A DNA stretch of 64,000 nt from Pseudohalioglobus sediminis (GCF_008370495.1 NZ_VTUX01000011.1:108635-172634), one strand, 5' to 3'; positions 32,183 through 42,612 are shown, counted from the first letter of the stretch. Notes: generated by a model not told the origin, from the letters alone. Program-made: numbers and translations.

Positions 32183-34021
32183 CTACTTCCTCTCCGTGGC
32201 GTCACCCGTCGCGTGCAGATGATCGTAAATCTGAGTCGCCATTGTGGCACTAATCCCCGAAATTTTCTTCAACTCTTCCACGCTGGCGTTGGCAACGCCA
32301 CTGGCACTGCCGAAGTGCCGCAACAGCTCCCGGCGACGCTTGGCCCCGACACCCGGTATATCCTCAAGCACTGAGCGCCTGCGGGCCTTGTCGCGCCGGG
32401 CGCGGTGGCCACTGATGGCAAAACGGTGTGCCTCGTCGCGGATCTGCTGTATCAGGTGCAGCGCCGGACTGTCGCCGGGCAGCTGCGACTCTCGACCGGT
32501 ATGGCCGTCCACCAGCGTCTCGAAGCCGGCCTTGCGGGTAACACCCTTGGCCACGCCGATAACTTTAACACCCTCAATCTGCAGTTCGTCCAGAACCGCC
32601 ATGGCCTGGCCGACCTGCCCTTTGCCGCCATCGATAAACAGCACGTCGGGCTGTACGGCCTCCCCTGAACGGACACGTTTGTAGCGTCGTTCCAGCGCCT
32701 GTTGCATGGCCGCGTAGTCATCGCCGGCAGCCACGCCTTCGATATTAAACTTTCGGTAATCGCTCTTACGCGGACCGGCCTGGTCAAACACCACGCAGGA
32801 TGCCACGGTCGCTTCCCCGGAACTGTGACTGATATCAAAACATTCCATGCGCTCGGGAACTGCTTCAAGCTGCAGCAGATCCCGCAGGGCTTCCAGACGA
32901 TCCAGCACCGACTGCCTGCCAGCCAGCTCCGCTTCGAGATTGGTCTGTGCGGTCTGTACAGCGAGACGTAACCAGCGCGCTCTCGCATCGCGCACCCGCT
33001 GCCGCAGACTGACACGGCGACCCGCCTCAACGCTGAGAGCTTCTGCCAGCACGTCGACTGCCTCCGGCGTATCGTTGACGAGAATCTCCGCGGGGATCGC
33101 GCGAGCACCACCCAGGTAGTATTGCGGGATGAATGCGGCAATGACCTCGCCGGGCGAGACCTCCAGCTTCAAGGGTGGATAATGGGTTTTACTGCCGAGT
33201 ACGCGACCGCCGCGGACAAACAGGATCTGCACACAGGCTCGACCCGCAGCGACCGCGGCGGCGATGATATCCAGGTCACCGGTAACGCCCTCGATCCCCT
33301 GCGTGGCCTGCACCTGTTGCAGCTGACTGAGCTGGTCACGAAAAACAGCAGCTTTTTCAAAGGCCAACTCGGCCGCGGCTTTCTCCATATCATCGGCCAG
33401 CCGCACCATCAGCTCCTGCGACTTGCCGCGCAGGAACAATGACGTATCGTCTACCTGACGCGCGTACTCCTCCTCATCCACTAGTCCAACACAGGGGGCG
33501 GTACAGCGATCAATCTGGTATTGCAGGCAGGGGCGCGTGCGATTGCGGAAATAGCTGTTCTCGCACTGCCGCACCTTGAACACCTTTTGCAAAAAGTGCA
33601 GCGATTCGCGCACGGCACCGGCGCTGGGATAGGGACCAAAATAGCGACCCCTGGCCTTCTGCGCGCCGCGGTGCAGCGATATCCGCGGAAAGCGATCCGC
33701 AGAGACAAAAATATAGGGATATGACTTATCGTCCTTCAGCAGGATATTGTAGGGCGGGCGATGACTCTTGATGAGGTTGTGCTCCAGCAGCAGCGCATCC
33801 ACCTCAGTGGTTGTCACGGTAACCTGAATATCGCGTATGCGTGCCACCAGAGCCATGGTCTTGTCGGTCAACCCACTGGCTCGGAAATAGCTGCCCACCC
33901 TGTTTTTCAGGTTCTTTGCCTTGCCGACATAGAGCAGTTTCCCCGCCTCGTCATACATCTGGTAAACACCCGGGCGGGTTGTCAGCGTGCTGAGAAACGC
34001 CTTGTGATCAAAGGCTGTCAT
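32183..34021 (-). CDS. uvrC: excinuclease ABC subunit C
   Basis: A 612-residue UvrC, the dual-incision nuclease of nucleotide excision repair. The GIY-YIG domain is at the N-terminus (RPGVYQMYDEAGKLLYVGKAKNLKNRVGSYF), the UVR motif near residues 205-240, the RNase H-like nuclease with ECFDISHSSGEATVASCVVF and DGGKGQ, and the helix-hairpin-helix pair at the C-terminus (LEDIPGVGAKRRRELLRHFGS). The ATG at 34021 overlaps the murB stop by four bases; readings that start further up lie inside murB and are rejected. Confidence 0.97.
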   Translation of the reverse strand: MTAFDHKAFLSTLTTRPGVYQMYDEAGKLLYVGKAKNLKNRVGSYFRASGLTDKTMALVARIRDIQVTVTTTEVDALLLEHNLIKSHRPPYNILLKDDKSYPYIFVSADRFPRISLHRGAQKARGRYFGPYPSAGAVRESLHFLQKVFKVRQCENSYFRNRTRPCLQYQIDRCTAPCVGLVDEEEYARQVDDTSLFLRGKSQELMVRLADDMEKAAAELAFEKAAVFRDQLSQLQQVQATQGIEGVTGDLDIIAAAVAAGRACVQILFVRGGRVLGSKTHYPPLKLEVSPGEVIAAFIPQYYLGGARAIPAEILVNDTPEAVDVLAEALSVEAGRRVSLRQRVRDARARWLRLAVQTAQTNLEAELAGRQSVLDRLEALRDLLQLEAVPERMECFDISHSSGEATVASCVVFDQAGPRKSDYRKFNIEGVAAGDDYAAMQQALERRYKRVRSGEAVQPDVLFIDGGKGQVGQAMAVLDELQIEGVKVIGVAKGVTRKAGFETLVDGHTGRESQLPGDSPALHLIQQIRDEAHRFAISGHRARRDKARRRSVLEDIPGVGAKRRRELLRHFGSASGVANASVEELKKISGISATMATQIYDHLHATGDATERK

Positions 34022-35046
34022 ACTGGAGCACCGTAGACCCTCGGCTCGATATTCAGTTGCACCTTGAACATGGCGGCGACTGCCTGCTGGATATGCCGGG
34101 CAAACTCGAGCAACGCTGCACCGGAGGCAGCGCCAAAATTTACCAGCACCAAAGCGTGTTCGGGATACACTCCGACATCGCCATCGCGCCTGCCTTTCCA
34201 ACCCGCGCGTTCAATCAACCATGCTGCGGGCAACTTTACGGTATCGTGCGCCTGTGGATACAGGGGCATGTCTGGCCACTGCTCAGCCAGGTCGCGCGCC
34301 TGGGCCCCTGTTACCACCGGATTATGGAAGAAACTTCCGGCATTGGGGTACTGGGCGGGATCCGGAAGACGCTCCCTGCGTACAGACACCACCGCCGAAA
34401 ACACATCCCGGGGCGATGGTGTGGTGATGTGGCGGGCTGCCAGCGCACGCTGCAAGGCCGGATACTGGACATTGCATAGCGGTTCTCGCGACAGCCGGAA
34501 ATCCACGGCAGTGACAATGACCCGGTCACGCAGCTCGTGCTTGAAAATACTGTTGCGATAGGCAAACTCACACTCTTTGCCGGTCAGCACAACCGGCTCA
34601 CCCGTATCGATGTACAGGCAGTGTACCGCCTCTACAAACTGTTCCAGTTCAACACCGTAAGCGCCGATATTCTGGATCGGGGCTGCTCCTACCGTCCCGG
34701 GTATCAATGCCAGGTTTTCCAGCCCGAAGAAGCCCATATCGAGGCACCGACACACCAGTGCGTGCCAGTCGTGGCCTGCGGATACACGCAGCGTGACCCA
34801 CGACTCCTGTTGCGCCAGTACTTGTATGTCCGCATTGCACTGGCGTACTACCAGGGCCTGCAGATCACCGGCAAACACCACATTACTGCCCTGTCCCAGC
34901 GGCATCACCGCCAGCCCGCGCGCTCTTGCCCAGTCCATCGCCCTGAGCAGGTCCCGCTCGCCGTGCGCACTGGCAAAGGCTTCCGCCTGAGCTGGCAGGC
35001 GCAAGGTATTACTGTCCAGCAGTTGCTCAGTCAGGCGTATCTGCAC
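34018..35046 (-). CDS. murB: UDP-N-acetylenolpyruvoylglucosamine reductase
   Basis: A 342-residue FAD enzyme that reduces UDP-GlcNAc-enolpyruvate to UDP-MurNAc. It matches E. coli MurB in length (342). Visible parts: PLGQGSNVVFAGDLQALVV (FAD-binding), IPGTVGAAPIQNIGAYGVEL, CEFAYRNSIFKHEL, and the catalytic NAGSFFHNPVV with Ser as proton donor, ending in the type I-like PEHALVLVNFG. The start is GTG 35046 with GGGAG seven bases upstream, inside the end of ptp by 20 bases. Frames extending to 35298 are read-through of the ptp gene in another phase. Confidence 0.96.
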   Translation of the reverse strand: MQIRLTEQLLDSNTLRLPAQAEAFASAHGERDLLRAMDWARARGLAVMPLGQGSNVVFAGDLQALVVRQCNADIQVLAQQESWVTLRVSAGHDWHALVCRCLDMGFFGLENLALIPGTVGAAPIQNIGAYGVELEQFVEAVHCLYIDTGEPVVLTGKECEFAYRNSIFKHELRDRVIVTAVDFRLSREPLCNVQYPALQRALAARHITTPSPRDVFSAVVSVRRERLPDPAQYPNAGSFFHNPVVTGAQARDLAEQWPDMPLYPQAHDTVKLPAAWLIERAGWKGRRDGDVGVYPEHALVLVNFGAASGAALLEFARHIQQAVAAMFKVQLNIEPRVYGAPV

Positions 35047-35521
35047 CGGAGATCTCCCGCAGCAATCCCGCGCTGGCGGCTTCCACCATATCCAGAACCC
35101 TGGTGAAGCCTTCGTCACCCCCATAGTAAGGGTCGGGAACCTCCGCCACAGTGGCGGCGGGATCAAAGGGCAAAAATAAACCGAGGTAACCGGAAAAATC
35201 AGTGGGACACATAGCGCGCAAATCGGCGAGATTCTGTTCGTCCATGGCAAGAATATAATCGAACTCACGGAAGTCCGTCGGTTGCACTTGCCGCGCACGC
35301 AAAGAACTCAGGTCATAACCTCGCTGGGCTGCCTCCGCCGCCGCCCTTTTGTCGGGCGGGTGACCGATATGCCAGTCACCCGTGCCGCAGGAATCCACCC
35401 GCACCCGGTCCTGCATACCTTGCTCTCGCACCATGCTTGCAAAAACTCCGTGGGCGGTCGGCGAACGGCAAATATTGCCCAGGCAAACAAACAGCACCCC
35501 GGTCTTGGACTTTTCGCTCAT
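35027..35521 (-). CDS. low molecular weight protein-tyrosine phosphatase
   Basis: A 164-residue phosphatase. The P-loop C-x5-R-S is [13 protein letters not shown] with nucleophile Cys13 and Arg19. The general-acid loop is VPDPYYGG. This family dephosphorylates tyrosine kinases of exopolysaccharide export and other targets. It overlaps kdsB by four bases (ATGA) and murB by 20, so it is firmly inside the envelope operon, as in pseudomonads. Confidence 0.95.
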   Translation of the reverse strand: MSEKSKTGVLFVCLGNICRSPTAHGVFASMVREQGMQDRVRVDSCGTGDWHIGHPPDKRAAAEAAQRGYDLSSLRARQVQPTDFREFDYILAMDEQNLADLRAMCPTDFSGYLGLFLPFDPAATVAEVPDPYYGGDEGFTRVLDMVEAASAGLLREISGADTPD

Positions 35522-36279
35522 ACGCTTTGCTCCAGTCTCTCGCGCACTACTTGCAGGTCCTCTGCCGTATCCACGCCGGCGGGTACCGGTTCACTGGCGA
35601 CGGCGACATGAATGCGTTCGCCATGATACAGCGCACGCAGTTGTTCCAGTTGCTCCAGTTCCTCGATGGGGGCGGGTTCCCAGTCGACATAACGGTGCAG
35701 GAACCCGACTCGATAGGCGTAGATACCAATGTGGCGATACCAGTGCCCCGCGGGCATTTTATGTCCGCCAGCGGCAAACGCCTGCCTTGGCCAGGGAATG
35801 GTCGCTCGGCTGAAATACAGCGCCATACCATCGCTGGCCATCACCACCTTGACTGCATTGGGGTTGACCAGTTCGGCGTGTTCGGCCACAGGCTCGCACA
35901 ATGTGGCGACCGCTGCGCCAGGCTGCGCCTTTAGGTTGGCAGCGACCTGCCCGATCAGTGCCGGCGGTATCAACGGTTCATCGCCCTGCACATTTACCAC
36001 GATGCGGTCATCAGCCCAGCCACAGGCGCTGGCGACTTCCTGCAGCCGGTCCGTCCCCGACGGGTGACTGGGGTCGGTCATGCACACCCTGGCACCAAAT
36101 TCGACAGCAGCCGCCTCGATGCGTGCATCGTCCGTCGCTACAATGACTTCACTGGCGCCGCTGGCACAGGCCTGCTCCCAGACGCGCTGGATCATGGTCT
36201 TGCCGGCAATATCCAGCAAGGGTTTTCCCGGCAGGCGGGTAGAGCCATAACGGGCTGGAATCACTACTGAGAAAGACAT
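35518..36279 (-). CDS. kdsB: 3-deoxy-manno-octulosonate cytidylyltransferase
   Basis: A 253-residue enzyme that activates Kdo as CMP-Kdo for lipopolysaccharide. It begins [35 protein letters not shown], the CTP-binding signature. Further motifs are [32 protein letters not shown] and [22 protein letters not shown]. Its ATG lies 16 bases inside the 3' end of lpxK. Confidence 0.97.
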   Translation of the reverse strand: MSFSVVIPARYGSTRLPGKPLLDIAGKTMIQRVWEQACASGASEVIVATDDARIEAAAVEFGARVCMTDPSHPSGTDRLQEVASACGWADDRIVVNVQGDEPLIPPALIGQVAANLKAQPGAAVATLCEPVAEHAELVNPNAVKVVMASDGMALYFSRATIPWPRQAFAAGGHKMPAGHWYRHIGIYAYRVGFLHRYVDWEPAPIEELEQLEQLRALYHGERIHVAVASEPVPAGVDTAEDLQVVRERLEQSV

Positions 36280-37271
36280 TGGATTTCCCTTTCAGGTGTA
36301 CTGGACAGGACCAGGCCGGCGGCCGCCTCTATTACCGCTTCGGGCAGGCAGGCATCGATACGCAGATACCAGGCATTCTCGCCTGCAAAAGCGCGACATT
36401 TTACCGCGTCCTTCTCCGTCATGAGAACGGTATCACCGGCCAGCGCCGCCAGGTCCTGCGCGGTGTATGCGTGATGGTCGGCGAACACATGGCGCTGGTA
36501 GTGCAAACCCAAAGCATCAAGTGTGGCAAAAAACTGGTCGGGCTGCCCGATGCCGGCCAGCGCTTGCAGCCCATCCTGCTGGCGAAATGCATGCAACTGC
36601 CGGCGTTCACCGGTAACGAGGTTGACCCATACATCGGCACGGTAGGGCACACCCTCAATCGCGTCAGCACTGCCTCGATAAAGCACAAAGTCGACGTCCT
36701 GCAACCTCGATGGAGGTTCGCGCAGGGGGCCTGCGGGCAGGCAAAAGCCGTTCCCCAGCCTGCGTTGCTGATCCAGCAACACGATTTCCATATCGCGATT
36801 GAGTGCGTAGTGCTGCAGGCCATCATCACTTATGACCAGCTGCACCGATGTGTCCTGCAGCAGCATGTCAACGGCGCGCGGCCGATCCGGGTCGACCACG
36901 CACGGCGCGCCAGTGCGGCGATGTATCAACAGCGGTTCATCGCCACACTCTGCAGGATCAACCGTGTCGTCCAGCCTGAGCGGATATTCTGTGGCTTTGC
37001 CGCCATAGCCACGACTGACCACACCACAACGGATGCCCCGCTCAGCGAGCGCCTCAACCAGCGCAATGACCACCGGGGTTTTACCGGTGCCGCCTACCGT
37101 AATGTTGCCCACGACGATCACCGGTCTGGCAGCACGGTAGGACTGTAACCATCCTTTGCTGTAGCAATAGCGCCTGCAGGCAGACACCGCCCGGAACAGC
37201 GCCTCCAGCGGGCGCAGCAGCCAGAGCCAGGGGGCACCGCGATACCACGCTGACTCCAGGTGAGTGGACAT
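36264..37271 (-). CDS. lpxK: tetraacyldisaccharide 4'-kinase
   Basis: A 335-residue inner-membrane-associated kinase that phosphorylates the 4' position of the lipid A disaccharide. The Walker A loop is [16 protein letters not shown], preceded by a hydrophobic membrane-anchoring N-terminus ([18 protein letters not shown]). [38 protein letters not shown] is highly characteristic. It shares one base with the msbA stop (TGATG) and overlaps kdsB by 16, leaving no room for the small Trm112/YcaR-type gene that often sits between these two. Confidence 0.97.
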   Translation of the reverse strand: MSTHLESAWYRGAPWLWLLRPLEALFRAVSACRRYCYSKGWLQSYRAARPVIVVGNITVGGTGKTPVVIALVEALAERGIRCGVVSRGYGGKATEYPLRLDDTVDPAECGDEPLLIHRRTGAPCVVDPDRPRAVDMLLQDTSVQLVISDDGLQHYALNRDMEIVLLDQQRRLGNGFCLPAGPLREPPSRLQDVDFVLYRGSADAIEGVPYRADVWVNLVTGERRQLHAFRQQDGLQALAGIGQPDQFFATLDALGLHYQRHVFADHHAYTAQDLAALAGDTVLMTEKDAVKCRAFAGENAWYLRIDACLPEAVIEAAAGLVLSSTPEREIQCLSQ

Positions 37272-39112
37272 CAATCAGTGAATTCCTGGTGATAAAGCTG
37301 GGCATAGATACCGTCGCTGGCCAGGAGTTCCGCGTGAGTGCCACTGGCGACAATCCGGCCTGAGTCCATCACCACTATGCGATCAGCGTGCTCTACAGTA
37401 GACAGTCGGTGCGCGATGATAATCGTGGTACGCCCCTGTGAAATACGCTCCAGCGAGCGCTGGATACGATGTTCTGACTCGTTGTCCAACGCTGAGGTAG
37501 CCTCGTCCAGCACGATCACCGGGGCGTCCTTCAGGAATGCCCTGGCGATAGCGATGCGCTGGCGTTGCCCGCCACTCAGCCCGCCTCCGTCATCCCCCAG
37601 TACCGTATCCATGCCCGCGGGCAGGCGGTCGATGAAGTCACGCGCATAGGCGGCATCAAGCGCCTGCTCCACGGCCTCACGCCCTGACTCAGCCAACGTG
37701 CCGTAGGCGATATTGCTGTACACCGAATCGTGGAACAGGGTCACATTCTGGGAAACCATTGCCACCTGGTTGCGCAGGCTGGCCAGGGTGTACTGGTCTA
37801 TCGGTGTACCGTCGAGCAGGATGTCGCCGGCGCTGGGCTGGTAAAAACGGGCCAGCAGTTGCACCAGTGTGCTCTTGCCACTCCCGGAGCGACCAACCAG
37901 CGCCACGGTCTGACCGGCTGGAATATCGAGGCAGACATCCTGCAGGACCTGCTCATCCGTGCCCGGGTAGGCGAAGTAAACATGCCTGAAGGAGAGCTCG
38001 CCGCGGGCACGCTCCAGTTCTACCTGGCCACTATCCTTTTCCTCTTCTTCATCGAGTTGCGCGAAAATGTCCTCCGCTGCCGCCAGGCCTCGCTGGATGA
38101 TACTCTGCACACCGGACAGCGAGCGTATGGGCTTACCCAACTGGCCCGCTGCCGTCAAAAAAGCCACCAGGGATCCCGCTGAAAAATCAGCGAGCAATTT
38201 GGGATTCAGGGCGAACCAGACAAGTACCGCAAGCGACACCGCGAGCAGGGTCTGTATCACCGGCGTACTCAGCGCATCAAGCAGGGCCATTTTCAGGCTC
38301 TGTGCGCGGTTGTAGTCACTGGCACTGTGAAAACGCTCAGACTGTTGTTTTTGCCCGCCGAATATCCGCACTTCGCGGTAGGCGCCGATGCTCTCGTTGG
38401 ATACCTGCGTCACATCCCCCATGGATGCCTGTATCCGTCGGCTATAACGCCGGAAATGCTTGCCCACCACACTCACCACCAACGCGATCAGCGGCGCCAC
38501 AGCCAGGAACACCAGGCACAGGCGCCAATTCAGGTACAGCATGTAGCTGATCAGGGCAATAACCGTGAGCCCCTCGCGAACGATAATTTTCAACGCCTTG
38601 GTAACAGCCCCGGAGACCTGCTCGACATTGAAGGTGATTTTGGAAATCAGCACGCCCTGTGAGTGCGAATCGTAGTAGGCACTGGGGGCCACCAGCATTT
38701 TGTCGAACAGTTCGCAACGCAACTGGTGTATGAGGTTGCGCGCCACGTGATTCATGAAATAGGTGCCGACGAAGAAACCCATGGAACGGGTGAAGGCCAG
38801 TACCACCAGGCACAGGGGGAAAGCAATGCGCGTGAACTCGAGCCGGTCCATCCCCTCCTCGTAAAACAGGCCGTAGGCAACGCGGGACACCAGGCCGGAG
38901 TCGGCAGCCTCGGAATTGTTGAGCGCATCGAGCAGGAACTGCATCATGTCTGCCAGCAACACGTTGCCGGCGGAGTAGACGATATAACCGACCAGGCTGA
39001 GGGCGAAAACCCACCAGTAAGGCACGATGTAGCCAAGCAAACGGCGATACAGCTGCCAGTCGCTTTGATGGCCTGACCGGGCTGGACCGGTGTGTTTTTC
39101 GCCCCTAGCCAT
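37271..39112 (-). CDS. msbA: lipid A export ABC transporter MsbA
   Basis: A 613-residue half-transporter with an N-terminal six-helix membrane domain and a C-terminal ATPase, which flips lipid A-core across the inner membrane. Walker A is ALVGRSGSGKSTLV, the signature LSGGQRQRIAIARAFL, Walker B PVIVLDEATSAL, and the H-loop IIIAHRLSTVEHAD. It lies between exbD (8-base overlap) and lpxK. The msbA-lpxK pairing supports MsbA rather than a drug exporter. Confidence 0.96.
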   Translation of the reverse strand: MARGEKHTGPARSGHQSDWQLYRRLLGYIVPYWWVFALSLVGYIVYSAGNVLLADMMQFLLDALNNSEAADSGLVSRVAYGLFYEEGMDRLEFTRIAFPLCLVVLAFTRSMGFFVGTYFMNHVARNLIHQLRCELFDKMLVAPSAYYDSHSQGVLISKITFNVEQVSGAVTKALKIIVREGLTVIALISYMLYLNWRLCLVFLAVAPLIALVVSVVGKHFRRYSRRIQASMGDVTQVSNESIGAYREVRIFGGQKQQSERFHSASDYNRAQSLKMALLDALSTPVIQTLLAVSLAVLVWFALNPKLLADFSAGSLVAFLTAAGQLGKPIRSLSGVQSIIQRGLAAAEDIFAQLDEEEEKDSGQVELERARGELSFRHVYFAYPGTDEQVLQDVCLDIPAGQTVALVGRSGSGKSTLVQLLARFYQPSAGDILLDGTPIDQYTLASLRNQVAMVSQNVTLFHDSVYSNIAYGTLAESGREAVEQALDAAYARDFIDRLPAGMDTVLGDDGGGLSGGQRQRIAIARAFLKDAPVIVLDEATSALDNESEHRIQRSLERISQGRTTIIIAHRLSTVEHADRIVVMDSGRIVASGTHAELLASDGIYAQLYHQEFTD

Positions 39113-39536
39113 CGGCAGCAGCCTCGGCGGGCTGTCGCGTGGTTATGCTCAGGTGCACGAAGCCCATCTGTCCGGCAGCGTCCATCGCCCGAACCACATC
39201 CTGATGCGCAGCCTGCGCGTCTGCCGTGATAATCATCGGCATGGTCGTGTCGCCGGCTGAAATCTTGTAGATCGCCGCCTGCAGGGTACGCATGCGGTTG
39301 TCCACCAGCCCCTGCCCGTTCACGCGATAGCGACCGCTCTCATCTATAAGGATCTCGATACCGTCCTGTTGTGTTTCCTTGAGCTGCCCCTGCGCTTCGG
39401 GCAGGTCAACACTGAGCTGGGTTTCGCGGGTAAACGTGGTGGAGACCATGAAAAATATCAGCAGCAGGAACACCACATCGATCAGTGGCGTCAGGTTGAC
39501 GGTCACGTCATCCAGGCGTTGGCGGCGAAACTTCAA
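39105..39536 (-). CDS. ExbD/TolR-type biopolymer transport protein
   Basis: A 143-residue protein with one N-terminal membrane helix (VTVNLTPLIDVVFLLLIFFMVSTTF) containing the conserved Asp of the proton path in LTPLIDV, and a periplasmic domain. With the adjacent MotA/TolQ/ExbB-type channel it forms a proton-driven motor. Placed before msbA, as exbD-like genes are in pseudomonads; a TonB partner is not in the window. Overlaps both neighbours. Confidence 0.95.
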   Translation of the reverse strand: MKFRRQRLDDVTVNLTPLIDVVFLLLIFFMVSTTFTRETQLSVDLPEAQGQLKETQQDGIEILIDESGRYRVNGQGLVDNRMRTLQAAIYKISAGDTTMPMIITADAQAAHQDVVRAMDAAGQMGFVHLSITTRQPAEAAADG

Positions 39537-40156
39537 GTGCTTTCTTCCAGGTGCTCTTCACTGTGCAGAGCGTCCACCAGCTTGATGGTCTCCTGCTCCA
39601 GCTCGACCACAATACCGTCGATCTTGCCGACAAAATAGCGGTGCATGGCCAGCGCCGGTATTGCCACCGTGAGGCCCGCAGCAGTGGTAATCAGCGCCTC
39701 GGATATGCCGCCAGCCAGCACGCTCGCATTGCCCGTGCCCTGTGCCATAATCTCGGCGAACACCTTGATCATACCCAGCACGGTACCCAGCAAACCCAAT
39801 AGCGGTGCGATAGCGGCAATGGTGCCCAGCGTATTGAGATAGCGCTCGAGGTCGTGCACCACGTGCTGTGCTGCTTCCTGGATACTTTCTTTCATGACCT
39901 CGCGGCCGTGATAGGCATTACCCAGGCCGGCGGCGAGTATTCGGCCCAGCGGCGACGACTGTTTCAGGGTCTTTAGCCGGGCTGCATCCATCTCGCCCGC
40001 CTTGAGTTGCTTCCAGACCGTGGCCAGCAAATGCGGAGGCGCGATTTTTTTCGGATTCAGGGTAATAAGTCGTTCGATACAGATTGCCAGCACTACGATG
40101 GAACACAGCACTATAAGCACCATCAACCATCCGCCAGCTGTCAACAATTCCAGCAC
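39533..40156 (-). CDS. MotA/TolQ/ExbB-type proton channel protein
   Basis: A 207-residue three-helix membrane protein. The N-terminal helix is GGWLMVLIVLCSIVVLAICIERL; the conserved C-terminal pair includes NTLGTIAAIAPLLGLLGTVLGMIKVF and ISEALITTAAGLTVAIPALAMHRYF, the ExbB/TolQ signature. Start is GTG 40156. A TATAAT on the minus strand at 40189-40194 may be the -10 of the whole exbB-to-pgsA run, although the -35 is poor. The start overlaps nothing upstream, so this is probably the first gene of the nine-gene operon. Confidence 0.94.
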   Translation of the reverse strand: MLELLTAGGWLMVLIVLCSIVVLAICIERLITLNPKKIAPPHLLATVWKQLKAGEMDAARLKTLKQSSPLGRILAAGLGNAYHGREVMKESIQEAAQHVVHDLERYLNTLGTIAAIAPLLGLLGTVLGMIKVFAEIMAQGTGNASVLAGGISEALITTAAGLTVAIPALAMHRYFVGKIDGIVVELEQETIKLVDALHSEEHLEEST

Positions 40157-40188
40157 AGGACATCTCGCCAGTTTTTCTCGGAGGGCCC

Positions 40189-40194
40189 ATTATA
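40189..40194 (-). promoter_or_regulatory. -10-like element before exbB
   Basis: TATAAT on the minus strand, 33 bases before the exbB-type GTG start; a weak TTCCGT lies about 18 bases further up. Confidence 0.4.
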
Positions 40195-40229
40195 CGCACA
40201 CGCCCTAGAGTGACGGAACTGCGGAAAAA

Positions 40230-42506
40230 TCACATCCACCAGGGTTGCAGGCCATCGCGGTGATACCGCAGCTCCAGGGTTCCCGTGGCACCGGGACGAA
40301 CCGTGATTGCCCCGGTCAACGCTGTTTCCCGGACCTTGATACCCGCCCTCCGCAGCCGCTGGATGACCGTGGGATGCGGGTGGCCAAAGCGACTGGCATA
40401 ACCCGCGCCTACTATTGCCAAAGATGGCGATACCCAGTTCAGCCAGGCCTGTGACGTCGACGTCAGGCTGCCATGGTGGCCCACCAGCAGCACATCGGCA
40501 GCAAGCGCGCTGCGCCAATAGCTGATCAGCGCCCGCTCCTGCCCTACCCCGATATCCCCGGCCAGCAGCGCGCGCATGCCCGGCGCGTGGATGAACAGGA
40601 CGCAGGAAGCGTCATTGCCCTCCTCGGTACCAACCGGCGAGAGAATGTGGAAACGAATGTCGCCCGGCCAGGACCAGGCCTGACCCGTGCGACAGCCCCG
40701 CGCGCGGACGCCTCGCGGCTCACCAGCCAGCCAGTGCACCACCTCCATGGCGTCGACAACCGTGCTGGCTCCCGCACTGTGGTCGAGATCTTCATGACTG
40801 ATCACCAGGGTATCCAGGCGAGTCACGCCAGCAGCCCGCAACCATGGCAACACGACACTGGCCGCCAGGTTCGGGCCCGACGGGCTGCCTCCGCCGGTAT
40901 CGTAGAGCAGCGCGCGATTCCCGGCGCGGAACACCACCGCAGAGCCCTGCCCCACATCCAGCACATCCAGTGTTGGCATCTCTGAAGAGGCCGCCCTGCC
41001 AAGTAACAGAGGCAGAAACAGGGCCGCAATACCGGGTCGATAGCGCGCAGCCCACGGCATCACTGCTACCATCACGCCTAACAGCGCCAGTAACTGCGCG
41101 ACAGGCGTCGCATGCAGGGGCACAAACAATCGGTAGCGCTCTGCCAGCAGTGCTGCCGCCGGACCGACAATGTCGAGCGGCGCAGCGGCGACCTGCCAGC
41201 ACAGCAACGTCAGGGACTCGCTGACGCCATGCAACAACACACCCAGCAGCGCCAGCGGCACCACCAACAGGCCCGTCAGCGGCACCATCAGCATATTGGA
41301 AGGCGCCGCCACCCAACTGCTTCCACCCAACCAGATCGCACCCATTGGCAACATCAGCAGGGTCATCACCATGTGCGGTTGCACCGCCCTGCCCAGGGGA
41401 CCACGGCGCCGCTGCCATTGCGCCATCCACAGCAGTGCGGCCACAGCCCCAAACGACAGCCAGAACCCGCTACCGACAATTTCCAGCGGATTTAGCACCA
41501 GCACTACCAGTGCCGCCAGCAGCAGACTGTTGAATCCGCTGCTGGTGCGGCCGCAGATCCTGGCCAGCATGAAGCACAGCAGCATTATCAGTGCCCTGAC
41601 CGTGGCAACCGAAAAACCGGCCAATGCCACATAGCAGCTCGCTGAACCAACAGCGCATATTTCCGGCCATGGCAGTGCGGCCGCACGTGCGGAGTAACCT
41701 TGCAAGCAGCTGCACATCAAGCGCCCCAGCAAATAGGCGAGACCCGCGACAAACGCCACGTGCAGGCCCGAAATCACCAGTAAATGGTTAATGCCGTACT
41801 GTTGGAAGAGGTACCACTTCTGGTAGTCGATGCCGCTCTTGTCTGCTACCGACACCGCCTGCAGGACCGCCGTCGCCAGGGGGGATAAACCAGCCCTCTC
41901 AATGACAGCACTGACGTGCTGGCGGAGGCGATGCGCCGCATAACGCAAACGGCAAGCTTCGCAATCATCGAGCCGGTGGGCCCGCGCACTCACCGTGCCG
42001 AGTCCGTCAATCCCGCTTAGCGCATACCAGGACTGCATATTGAAGGAACCCGGGTTCGCCAGACCCCAGGGCCTGCGCAGAGTGACGTGGAAACGCCAGC
42101 GTTCACCGGGTTGCAGTCGCTGCTCGCCGTAGTAAGTCAGCAACAGCGTGCGCGGCCCTGAGCAGGCCGAGGGCTCGATGCTCTCGACGCGCAGTTCGAA
42201 CCGCTGTCGCGCTTGCCCGGATTGCATTGGCGTGTGGCGTGGCAGCGAACTGATGAGACCAGTGACTACAGCCGGCGCGGCATTGCACGTCGAGTCGAGC
42301 CGCGCCTGCAACATTTGTGCACCGCGCAGCGACGTCAGGGCCATGGCCAGGCACAGCCCTGATACCAGCAGACTCAGTGCTGTTATGCGCCAGATTGGCG
42401 CTGCCGCCACCATGATTACAACGCAGCTTAACCAGAGCGGCAGCAGCCAGGGAGAAATCACGGCGGCAAACGTCCCCAGCAGGAAGCCGAGCATCCAAAC
42501 ACGCAT
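40230..42506 (-). CDS. comEC: DNA internalization competence protein ComEC/Rec2
   Basis: A 758-residue polytopic membrane protein, the channel that takes single-stranded DNA into the cell. It has an N-terminal OB-like DUF4131 region, the competence domain (YQKWYLFQQYGINHLLVISGLHVAFVAGLAYLLGRL) with the conserved ISGLH, and a C-terminal metallo-beta-lactamase-like domain (DVLDVGQGSAVVFRAGNRALLYDTGGG, ISHEDLDHSAGA, VLLVGHHGSLTSTS). The DxDHxxG-type metal motif is present (HEDLDHSAG). Full length for the family. It suggests the organism is, or was, naturally transformable. Confidence 0.96.
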   Translation of the reverse strand: MRVWMLGFLLGTFAAVISPWLLPLWLSCVVIMVAAAPIWRITALSLLVSGLCLAMALTSLRGAQMLQARLDSTCNAAPAVVTGLISSLPRHTPMQSGQARQRFELRVESIEPSACSGPRTLLLTYYGEQRLQPGERWRFHVTLRRPWGLANPGSFNMQSWYALSGIDGLGTVSARAHRLDDCEACRLRYAAHRLRQHVSAVIERAGLSPLATAVLQAVSVADKSGIDYQKWYLFQQYGINHLLVISGLHVAFVAGLAYLLGRLMCSCLQGYSARAAALPWPEICAVGSASCYVALAGFSVATVRALIMLLCFMLARICGRTSSGFNSLLLAALVVLVLNPLEIVGSGFWLSFGAVAALLWMAQWQRRRGPLGRAVQPHMVMTLLMLPMGAIWLGGSSWVAAPSNMLMVPLTGLLVVPLALLGVLLHGVSESLTLLCWQVAAAPLDIVGPAAALLAERYRLFVPLHATPVAQLLALLGVMVAVMPWAARYRPGIAALFLPLLLGRAASSEMPTLDVLDVGQGSAVVFRAGNRALLYDTGGGSPSGPNLAASVVLPWLRAAGVTRLDTLVISHEDLDHSAGASTVVDAMEVVHWLAGEPRGVRARGCRTGQAWSWPGDIRFHILSPVGTEEGNDASCVLFIHAPGMRALLAGDIGVGQERALISYWRSALAADVLLVGHHGSLTSTSQAWLNWVSPSLAIVGAGYASRFGHPHPTVIQRLRRAGIKVRETALTGAITVRPGATGTLELRYHRDGLQPWWM

Positions 42507-42612
42507 GTAGAGAACCAGTCAGGTTGCGGGCATAATAACGGCGCAGTGCACCGCCAGAACAGTCAAGCACACCGAGGCGTTCACTGGCACATCAGAAGCG
42601 ACCGATTGGGCA

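Noticed and set aside
34022..34201. Longer UvrC N-terminus
   Set aside because: The extra residues lie within murB, have no similarity to UvrC, and the ATG at 34021 has the usual ATGA overlap.
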